Made by a program: the position numbers and the translations under genes | Notes under the pieces: model-generated | Told to the model about the DNA's origin: nothing | The model's input: only the letters and a program-made list of their open reading frames with translations | Databases searched by the model: none | Origin: Halobacteriovorax sp. | GTDB taxonomy: Bacteria; Bdellovibrionota; Bacteriovoracia; Bacteriovoracales; Bacteriovoracaceae | Assembly (NCBI GenBank): GCA_002720865.1 | Contig: PBIO01000011.1 | Coordinates: 400,465 to 464,464 of the forward strand | DNA: 64,000 bases | Direction: 5' to 3' | Part shown: one piece after another, positions 58,419 through 64,000 of the stretch | Position numbering within the stretch: position 1 is the stretch's first letter | Layout of the letters: each line of letters begins with the position of its first letter

Positions 58419-59900
58419 ATGAAAAACTTAAACTTACTTATTATAGCCATTCTTTTAACAATCCTAAGTGGTTGTCCTAAAGCTGCCTTTAAGGCCAATG
58501 AGCAAAAGGACACGGGGGTTGCTAATCCTATTCAGTTTAGCTCAAATTTAAGCTGTTCAAGTTTTACATTGATTCGGCCTAGGGTTGATTTTCTTTTTCT
58601 TTGGGATAACTCTACTTCGACAAACTTTATCAATCCTCAAACACAAGCGGCCCTAAATAATACAATTGATTTAATCTCTGATCGTTTTGATTACCATATT
58701 ATGATTTCTCCCCTTCTTGGAAGCGGAAATACGAACTCAAGTTTAATCACTTATGATCCAAACGGACTAGGCTCTTCTGCCTTATCCATGAAAATTGATA
58801 GAAACCAAGCAGGTAATGCGCTAGCTAATCTTCCAACTGTTCAAGGTTCATACGAGGCCGGTGTTGAGAGATCAATTGAGCTAATTTCAAATAATATTTC
58901 TAATGGCGTTTTTAGACAGGGCGCTTACACCATGATTGTTGTCATGAGTAACCAAGACGATAACTCTTGGGTTCAGGGAGCTTTTCCAACTTCTTATGAT
59001 CGTAATAATTATATCAATCAAAAGATTGCTGAGCTTATGTGCCTCAGAGGAAATTACTCAGGAAGCTGTTCAGGTCAAACTCTTAATAGCCTTCAAATGA
59101 GATTCTTTTCAATTGTTGCCCACTCTGAAGATTGCGGTGGATCGCAGCCTCAGTTTGATGCCAATATTGTTTATAAGCAGATGAGTGAGCTGGCCTATTC
59201 TGTTGCCTATACAAATGGAAACCCAGCACCTAATTCATCTTCCTACCCATATGATAGCTATAATATTTGTAACGTAAGTAATTTTTCAACCATCTTTGAT
59301 GGAATCAATAACTCCATTCAAGATCAGGTTATTAATCATCAGTATGATTACTGGCCAGTTGCTTCTTCCGGAGCTCCGGCCATTGACCCCAATCAAATCT
59401 CAGTTAGAAAAGGTGGCGTTTCGCTTACAAAGCTTACTGAGCCAGTTGGACCTGGGGCGAATGGTTATACCTTTACTAACTCTGTACAAACACAAAATAC
59501 AAGATACGCACCTACTCCAGGTGAGCCCTATACTGGTTATATGATTAAGCTCTATGGAAATGCCAGAGTGACTTATCCAGAATGTCTACAGATTGAAACT
59601 CAGACTCCAGTTGAGTTCTTTGGTTATGCCAATATGGTGAATAAACCTTTTGAGCCATCAATTACTCTAACTATTGACGGTCAAACAATTCCAAATAGCT
59701 CCACTAACGGTTGGACTCTTATGAAAACAAATGGTGAGCCCGCTTACTATTCTAGTTTTAATATTAAGATTCAATCCGCGACGAATGATGCTCAGGCCTT
59801 CCCTGCAGTCAACAAGTCTGGCTACTTTCTAAAACTACATGGAAGTGCAGTGTATTCAAACGGCGCTATTGTCGACGTACAATACCAACCCCAAAATTAG
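58419..59900 (+). CDS. vWA-like lipoprotein
   Basis: The protein starts with a lipoprotein signal (LTILSGC, lipobox LSGC, Cys near 20). A von Willebrand A-like domain follows (about 50-300): LFLWDNSTSTNF carries a DxSxS metal site, VVMSNQDDNSW fits the third metal loop region, and a SYEAGVERS segment provides the middle part. The C-terminal third (about 320-493) is beta-rich and probably an Ig-like or jelly-roll module (VEFFGYANMVNKPFEPSITL). Known role of vWA domains: metal-dependent protein binding. I infer a surface-exposed adhesion or complex-assembly protein. It is divergent from the GYF2-PilZ gene. Confidence 0.75.
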   Translation: MKNLNLLIIAILLTILSGCPKAAFKANEQKDTGVANPIQFSSNLSCSSFTLIRPRVDFLFLWDNSTSTNFINPQTQAALNNTIDLISDRFDYHIMISPLLGSGNTNSSLITYDPNGLGSSALSMKIDRNQAGNALANLPTVQGSYEAGVERSIELISNNISNGVFRQGAYTMIVVMSNQDDNSWVQGAFPTSYDRNNYINQKIAELMCLRGNYSGSCSGQTLNSLQMRFFSIVAHSEDCGGSQPQFDANIVYKQMSELAYSVAYTNGNPAPNSSSYPYDSYNICNVSNFSTIFDGINNSIQDQVINHQYDYWPVASSGAPAIDPNQISVRKGGVSLTKLTEPVGPGANGYTFTNSVQTQNTRYAPTPGEPYTGYMIKLYGNARVTYPECLQIETQTPVEFFGYANMVNKPFEPSITLTIDGQTIPNSSTNGWTLMKTNGEPAYYSSFNIKIQSATNDAQAFPAVNKSGYFLKLHGSAVYSNGAIVDVQYQPQN

Positions 59901-60054
59901 CGGAGCAGACAATTTGCAAAGCAAATTGCTGACCGCTTTACCGTTGTGAACTTGGTTGCTTCAGCGACCATGTGCATGGGCGGATTTCTCCACATGATTC
60001 TTCGCGCGCTTTAGACCGCACTCGCCTTCGGCTTCCGCTTGGTCGTCGCTTACG
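59899..60054 (+). other. Structured intergenic region of unusual composition
   Basis: After the stop codon the sequence is unlike the AT-rich neighbourhood and contains several dyads: AGCGG...CCGCT enclosing CAATTTGC-AAA-GCAAATTG (59899-59937), GGTTGCT..AGCGACC (59953-59968), ATGTG...CACAT, and a GC-rich run to 60050. No reading frame of value is seen in it. It could be a non-coding RNA, a repeated element or a remnant. Confidence 0.45.
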
Positions 60055-60099
60055 AATACGCTAGAAAAAATCTCATCGAGATTTTTTATCTAGCGTATT
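60055..60099. terminator. Long bidirectional hairpin between convergent genes
   Basis: AATACGCTAG (60055-60064) with CTAGCGTATT (60090-60099), and AAAAAATCTC (60065-60074) with GAGATTTTTT (60078-60087), form a nearly perfect 20-bp stem with a 3-base loop. A T-run lies in each orientation. The stop codon of the cyclic-nucleotide-domain gene is inside it. Confidence 0.75.
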
Positions 60100-61144
60100 T
60101 ATTAGACTTATTTTTAGACTGATTAATACGCTTAATGGCGTTCATCATCTTGATGGCCGGATAGGACTTTTTAAGTTTCGCGTAATCAACAATTGAAGTT
60201 AGTTTTCCACCTTCGCCGATAATAATATCTTCAGCAAAGCCAGCGGTAATGGCGTCATTTAAATCTTCATCAGTGATAGGAAGATGCATTTCTTTAAACT
60301 CGTTCAGAATCACAGAAATATCCGCAGGATGCTTATCATTTTCAACTTTTCCTAAGATGAACTGATCGAGGATAGCTTTTAGGAAACGCTCACAATTATC
60401 GGAAATATTTAATTTCTTCTCATCAACCGTGATTCTTTGAGTATTAAAGAAAACGAGAAGGCTTCTAAAACGATCTACACTAGCAACTTTTACAAGTCTT
60501 GGAAGACCATCTTCGTCGTCCGCTATTTCAATAAAGTGTTCGTTCTTAAGCATTTGAATAAACTCTTCATATTTTACTTCCTGAATATTAAAAATATCCA
60601 TCATATAAAATTTAAGTTTATTCATATGGATATCAACTTTTCCATCTTCAATATGACCGTGGGTCTTAAAGACTAGATAAAAAAGTGAAAGCATTTTTAC
60701 GACGTCAGTATTATTAAAAAACTTATATTCAGCATTCTCACCGTGCCCGGCTGAATTACTTTCAAGTTGTTTAACTTTATCATTAGTTTTTCTAAGACGG
60801 TCCGCCAGCGTATTAATAATAGTTTTAAACCAAGGGTTAAGTCCCTCCATGGTTTTCTCAAAGGCATTAAAAGAAATTTCAATTGCCTCTGTCGGCATAA
60901 TGGCCGCAGCGGAACAACTTCTTTTACTTCCGCCTTTTCTATCAAAGTAGGCCATCTCTCCAATAACTTCACCAGTTCTTAGAATTGCAATTTCAATAAA
61001 GCCCTTACCTTTAGGCTTATAAAGCCTAACTTGTCCGGACTGAATAATATAAAGTGAGTCAGCAGAGTCCCCGTCATCAAATAACACCTCAGAAGGTGCA
61101 AACCTTTTAATTCCTGATTTTTTTTGAGCTGCTGCTTCTGCCAT
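60086..61144 (-). CDS. Cyclic-nucleotide-binding-domain protein with an unassigned C-terminal half
   Basis: This 352-residue protein has an N-terminal cNMP-binding domain (about residues 10-125: VLFDDGDSADSLYIIQSGQVRLY, GEVIGEMAYFDRKGGSKRSCSAAA), which contains the phosphate-binding cassette, and the dimerisation-like helix LNPWFKTIINTLADRLR. The C-terminal half (about 145-350) is helical and lacks the CRP/FNR HTH, so it is not an ordinary CRP regulator. I do not recognise the C-terminal half. Known of the family: binding of cAMP, cGMP or related ligands. The thiolase gene lies 12 bases upstream on the same strand. Confidence 0.72.
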   Translation of the reverse strand: MAEAAAQKKSGIKRFAPSEVLFDDGDSADSLYIIQSGQVRLYKPKGKGFIEIAILRTGEVIGEMAYFDRKGGSKRSCSAAAIMPTEAIEISFNAFEKTMEGLNPWFKTIINTLADRLRKTNDKVKQLESNSAGHGENAEYKFFNNTDVVKMLSLFYLVFKTHGHIEDGKVDIHMNKLKFYMMDIFNIQEVKYEEFIQMLKNEHFIEIADDEDGLPRLVKVASVDRFRSLLVFFNTQRITVDEKKLNISDNCERFLKAILDQFILGKVENDKHPADISVILNEFKEMHLPITDEDLNDAITAGFAEDIIIGEGGKLTSIVDYAKLKKSYPAIKMMNAIKRINQSKNKSNKYAR

Positions 61145-61156
61145 TCTAGATTCTCT

Positions 61157-62317
61157 CTACAATCTTTCTAGGATCAAGCACAATGCTTCACCCCCACCTA
61201 TACAAATAGATGCCATACCATATTTTACACTATTTCTTTCCATAGCGTTCATTAGGGTAACAACTATCCGGGTACCAGAACAACCGATAGGATGGCCCAG
61301 GCTTACTCCGCCTCCATAAATGTTGACCTTTTCTCTATCCAATTTCAATTCTTCCATCGCTGCCATAGTCACAACGGCGAAGGCTTCATTGATTTCAAAT
61401 AGACCAATATCCTCAATTTTTAGATTCGCTTTATCCAAGGACTTCTTCATCGCTTCCACTGGGGCCGTCGTAAACCAAGTCGGATCCTGGGCATGGCCTG
61501 CGTAAGAAACAATCTTAAATTTTGCACTATCTTTGTATTCCTCTCCCCCAAGAACAACGGCTGCGGCACCGTCATTAATAGTTGAGGCATTCGCTGCAGT
61601 GATACTGCCATTTTTATCAAAGGCAGGTCTAAGCTGAGGGATTTTTTCAAAGTTTGCTTTGAAAGGACCTTCATCAGACTCAACTATCGTATCGCCTTTA
61701 CGTCCCTTGATGGTGACAGGAGTAATCTCGCTAGAGAAAATTCCCTCTTCAGCTGCTTTTTGAGCTCGCTTAAAAGAAGAGATCGCAAATTCATCCTGCA
61801 TCTCTCTTGTAAAATTATATTTTGAAGCACATTCTTCGGCGCAATTTCCCATTGGTCTATCTGAATAAACATCCCAAAGCCCATCCCATTGCATTGAATC
61901 TTTCATTTCTGTGGCACCAAATTTTGCACCCATTCGGCTGCCAGGCAACAAGTGCGGTGCCTGTGACATATTCTCCATTCCACCTGCGACAACTAACTTA
62001 TTATCTCCAGCGGCAATACTTTGAGCCCCCATTAAAATGGTTTTCATTCCTGAACCACAAACTTTATTAACGGTTGTACAAGGAACAGACTGAGGTAATT
62101 CGGCGAACAAAGCAGCTTGTCTTGCGGGTGCTTGGCCAGTCCCGGCCTGAACAACATGCCCCATAAAAACCTCTTCGACTTTGTTTCCATCAACGCCAGT
62201 TTTTTCCAAGGCCCCACGAATGGCAGAAGCCCCTAAACGCGTTGCAGGTACAGAACTTAAACTTCCAAGAAAACTTCCAGACGGGGTTCTAGCTCCCCCT
62301 AAGATATAGACGCTCAT
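61157..62317 (-). CDS. Acetyl-CoA C-acetyltransferase (thiolase)
   Basis: This 386-residue thiolase has the nucleophile Cys in VNKVCGSGMKTILMG, the His in EINEAFAV...and GGGVSLGHPIGCSGTRI, and the second Cys in ASICIGGGEA. Known reaction: reversible Claisen condensation of two acetyl-CoA or thiolysis of 3-ketoacyl-CoA. The start has GAGGAG at 6 bases. It is probably part of fatty-acid or butanoate metabolism and could cooperate with the two acyl-CoA dehydrogenases elsewhere in the window. Biosynthetic versus degradative type is not settled by sequence alone. Confidence 0.93.
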   Translation of the reverse strand: MSVYILGGARTPSGSFLGSLSSVPATRLGASAIRGALEKTGVDGNKVEEVFMGHVVQAGTGQAPARQAALFAELPQSVPCTTVNKVCGSGMKTILMGAQSIAAGDNKLVVAGGMENMSQAPHLLPGSRMGAKFGATEMKDSMQWDGLWDVYSDRPMGNCAEECASKYNFTREMQDEFAISSFKRAQKAAEEGIFSSEITPVTIKGRKGDTIVESDEGPFKANFEKIPQLRPAFDKNGSITAANASTINDGAAAVVLGGEEYKDSAKFKIVSYAGHAQDPTWFTTAPVEAMKKSLDKANLKIEDIGLFEINEAFAVVTMAAMEELKLDREKVNIYGGGVSLGHPIGCSGTRIVVTLMNAMERNSVKYGMASICIGGGEALCLILERL

Positions 62318-62374
62318 TGTCGCTCCTCTAAGTATTTTTGGAGCTATTTAAGCAGAAAATTGGCTTTGTGTAAC

Positions 62375-62698
62375 CTAGCAACGGGCCAGATGAAAATCCC
62401 TATCAAATGAGAATTTATCTAGGCTATTTACTACAATTTTAAAGCAGTCTGTATGAACTTCTTCGTGAAACCTAGTAATAGGCTCTAGACCTAAAACTTT
62501 ATAGCGGCGCCACTTTCTTCCCCAATATAGAGCGATCTCCATAGACCTGATGCGCTCCACATCTTCTACAGGAATTCGTCCTTTAATCTTAAGGAAGTTC
62601 TCGTTCATTTGAACAACTTCGAATGTATCCGCACATCCAGAACCTTCCAGTGTCACGAATACTTTTGCTTTAACTCTATCTATATTGACCAAATGCAT
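62375..62698 (-). CDS. Small protein of unknown function (107 aa)
   Basis: I do not recognise this protein. It is a soluble alpha/beta protein (MHLVNIDRVKAKVFVTLEG, GCADTFEVVQ, MEIALYWGRKWRRYKVLGLEPI) with three cysteines. I use the ATG at 62698: AAGGAA is 6 bases upstream, while for the GTG at 62704 there would be no spacer. The gene is divergent from the 62768 gene, with about 70 bases between starts. The pattern of short beta strands around a basic WGRKWRRYK block would suit nucleic-acid or PilZ-like ligand binding, but no motif proves it. Confidence 0.65.
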   Translation of the reverse strand: MHLVNIDRVKAKVFVTLEGSGCADTFEVVQMNENFLKIKGRIPVEDVERIRSMEIALYWGRKWRRYKVLGLEPITRFHEEVHTDCFKIVVNSLDKFSFDRDFHLARC

Positions 62699-62767
62699 AA
62701 TCACTTCCTTGTGCTGTTATAACTCTTAGTGTAAATTCCATCCTCAAAGTTTTGAACGAGGTAATAA

Positions 62768-63220
62768 ATGCTTTCTAGGAAAGAACAGACACTTAGAGCA
62801 AATTTTTTTCCAAAAAAATGGACCGCAGAGGTCAAGAACTTACTTGAGGGGCTCTATAAACCCCAATGTGATGTGCGAGATCTTTATATCGAGGTCTATG
62901 CTTTTACCTACCCTAATGAAATTTTATTGGCGGTAAGTCTTCTTGATAAATTAAACGAAGCCACGATTCCAGTTACGTATATGGCCAGCGCTGATCTTGC
63001 TGAAAAAGAAAACCCTGAGGAAACTCTAAACCTTCTTGTTGATAGCATTGGGTTTTTCTTTGAAAACTATTTTGCGTTAGAAGAAAACGAAGACTTTGAT
63101 GATACGATTTACTCGGCAGATTGGGAGGAATCAAAAGTTAAGAATAAACAATTCCACTATAAAATTTCCAGAGAAAATATTGGCCTTACACTTATGGCCG
63201 ATGCTCTTTTAGACCAATAA
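62768..63220 (+). CDS. Protein of unknown function (150 aa)
   Basis: I do not recognise this protein. It is soluble and acidic in its last third (ALEENEDFDDTIYSADWEES). The N-terminal part (RKEQTLRANFFPKKWTAEV) is basic and the middle part is hydrophobic with an alternating pattern (LYIEVYAFTYPNEILLAVSLLDKL). The start has GAGG 7 bases before the ATG. It lies next to the H1-like gene in convergent orientation, with the terminator hairpin of that gene directly at its stop codon. Confidence 0.65.
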   Translation: MLSRKEQTLRANFFPKKWTAEVKNLLEGLYKPQCDVRDLYIEVYAFTYPNEILLAVSLLDKLNEATIPVTYMASADLAEKENPEETLNLLVDSIGFFFENYFALEENEDFDDTIYSADWEESKVKNKQFHYKISRENIGLTLMADALLDQ

Positions 63221-63255
63221 AAAAAGCCTGCTCGTGTCACCACAACAGCAGGCTT
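63221..63255 (-). terminator. Rho-independent terminator of the H1-like gene
   Basis: The 9-bp stem AAGCCTGCT (63224-63232) and AGCAGGCTT (63247-63255) with a 14-base loop is followed on the minus strand by a run of seven T residues. The stem shares its core (AAGCCTGC/GCAGGCTT) with the terminator at 905-924. Confidence 0.75.
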
Positions 63256-63283
63256 AATATTCTAAAAAAAAATTTATTATTAC

Positions 63284-64000
63284 TTACTCGTCAAAACCTG
63301 GTTTTGAAACAACCGAAGTTTCTGCGGCGATATCCGAATCATCATCACCATCGAAATCATCACTTTCATCAAAGTCATCAGTGTCGATATTAAGCTCACC
63401 AAGGATATTATGAAATGATTTATCATCCTTAAGGTCTGAAAGAATACTTTCAATATGCTTTAGTGGATATTTCCCGACTAGCTCTTCAATAAAATCTTGA
63501 AGCTTTCCTTCTTCAAGAATTGATTGCTTTCTCTTTATTTCATTCCAATTACCAATATAGTGGTAACGGCAATATCCCATAGTCGTTGCCGGGTTCTCGC
63601 AATTTTTCTGATAACATTCATCTGTTTCAGGAACAAAGAACTCCATTGAACGAATAGCCTCAAAAATATCAGCCAGTGGATTGGCTTCAGCAAGTGTTGA
63701 AACTTCTTCAGCTATCTTCGTCTTAATCTCTTTTTCTTCTTCTTTTGTTGGTTTCTTAGGCTTAGCAAGTTTTGCTTTTGCCTTTGTAGCCTTTTTTGGT
63801 TCTGCTTTTTTTGCAACTTTTTTAGGGGCTGCTTTTTTTGCAACTTTTTTAGGGGCTGCTTTTTTTGCAACTTTTTTAGGGGCTGCTTTTTTAGCGACTT
63901 TTTTCTTAGCTACTTTTTTAGCTACTTTCTTTTTAGCTACTTTTTTCTTAGCTACTTTTTTAGCTACTTTCTTTTTAGCTACTTTTTTCTTAGCTACTTT
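63284..64000 (-). CDS. Lysine-rich histone-H1-like protein with Cys/His C-terminal domain, N-terminus cut by window edge
   Basis: The reading frame is open from the right edge to 63284, so 238 codons are visible and the start is outside. The N-terminal part is made of KVAKK and AAPKKVAKK repeats (like AlgP and histone H1 tails), followed by an acidic-basic linker (KKPTKEEEKEIKTKIAEE). The C-terminal domain (about 120 residues) holds a Cys/His cluster CYQKNCENPATTMGYCRYHYI, likely binding zinc, then a helical region and an acidic tail (DDFDESDDFDGDDDSD). Known of such tails: non-specific DNA binding. I infer a nucleoid protein with an added zinc domain; the short 63646 start is rejected because the frame continues. 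Confidence 0.8.
   Translation of the reverse strand, partial: KVAKKKVAKKKVAKKVAKKKVAKKKVAKKVAKKKVAKKAAPKKVAKKAAPKKVAKKAAPKKVAKKAEPKKATKAKAKLAKPKKPTKEEEKEIKTKIAEEVSTLAEANPLADIFEAIRSMEFFVPETDECYQKNCENPATTMGYCRYHYIGNWNEIKRKQSILEEGKLQDFIEELVGKYPLKHIESILSDLKDDKSFHNILGELNIDTDDFDESDDFDGDDDSDIAAETSVVSKPGFDE
63803..63883. repeat. Three perfect 27-bp tandem repeats coding for AAPKKVAKK
   Basis: The unit occupies 63803-63829, 63830-63856 and 63857-63883 with no mismatch. It encodes a nine-residue unit on the minus strand inside the H1-like gene. From about 63884 to the edge a second tandem repeat with a 42-base period (KVAKK units) continues. Perfect identity suggests recent or ongoing length change by slippage. 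Confidence 0.85.

Noticed and set aside
63284..63646. A separate 120-residue gene starting at the ATG at 63646
   Set aside because: The frame is open upstream to the window edge and encodes an evident lysine-rich repeat continuous with it.
63800..64000. Tandem repeats at the right edge as a possible CRISPR array
   Set aside because: The repeats are contiguous, without unique spacers, and translate in frame into lysine-rich KVAKK/AAPKK units.

Overview
The window is AT-rich, gene-dense bacterial chromosome with no rRNA, tRNA, IS element, phage or CRISPR that I can see. Several traits point to the Bdellovibrionota (Bacteriovorax/Halobacteriovorax-like predators): an FHA-GGDEF diguanylate cyclase laid out like DgcB of Bdellovibrio, FliA-type promoter motifs in front of secreted proteins, many lipoproteins and secreted hydrolases, and a lysine-rich histone-H1-like protein with a small Cys/His domain. 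This placement is inference from gene content; no marker phylogeny could be run.

Layout. 1-2.8 kb: a truncated HD phosphohydrolase, a small basic protein, and an NtrC-like regulator whose ATPase and sigma-54 contact motifs are degenerate. 2.9-10.5 kb (minus strand): an envelope gene string reading sppA, lapB, SH3-like protein, M48-like pseudo-peptidase, membrane protein, tolQ, tolR, tolA/tonB-like, tolB, with no pal. 10.7-25.8 kb: secreted proteins, namely a small acidic protein, RlmN (cytosolic), a 2505-residue surface protein with a C-terminal gingipain-type (C25) peptidase and sorting-like tail, two divergent YafD-like secreted EEP hydrolases, and a GLUG-repeat lipoprotein.

25.8-37.3 kb is the most interesting region. 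One apparently polycistronic minus-strand unit joins a near-complete type II fatty acid synthase set (KAS, ACP, FabG-, FabZ- and FabI-like) to oleA, oleB, oleC and oleD (head-to-head acyl condensation through a beta-lactone to an olefin), with two CrtI/phytoene-desaturase-like FAD oxidoreductases and a GbsR/MarR-type regulator. It looks like a pathway making its own specialised, possibly unsaturated or cyclised, acyl chains and coupling two of them into a long hydrocarbon or beta-lactone.

37.3-45.5 kb: a probable leaderless small gene, an Fbp-type iron ABC transporter with a perfect dyad in its promoter, a purple-acid-phosphatase-like secreted protein, a membrane protein and a glycosidase-like protein. 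45.6-53.8 kb (plus strand): two acyl-CoA dehydrogenases, pgi, the DgcB-like cyclase, mutL, miaA (apparent CTG start) and the PEP synthase regulatory protein. 53.8-60 kb: a membrane Ser/Thr kinase, a lipoprotein, an alpha/beta-hydrolase without its nucleophile, a GYF2-GYF2-PilZ protein and a vWA-like lipoprotein followed by a structured intergenic region. 60-64 kb: a cyclic-nucleotide-domain protein, a thiolase, two unknown small proteins and the truncated H1-like protein.

Genes that may act together: DgcB and the PilZ protein (c-di-GMP); the kinase and the FHA domain of DgcB (phosphothreonine signalling); acyl-CoA dehydrogenases and thiolase (beta-oxidation, which could supply or compete with the ole pathway); and FliA-type promoters linking the small secreted protein, giant peptidase, one EEP hydrolase, two lipoproteins and the kinase into a possible motile-phase regulon. 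No stretch longer than 300 bases lacks a gene.
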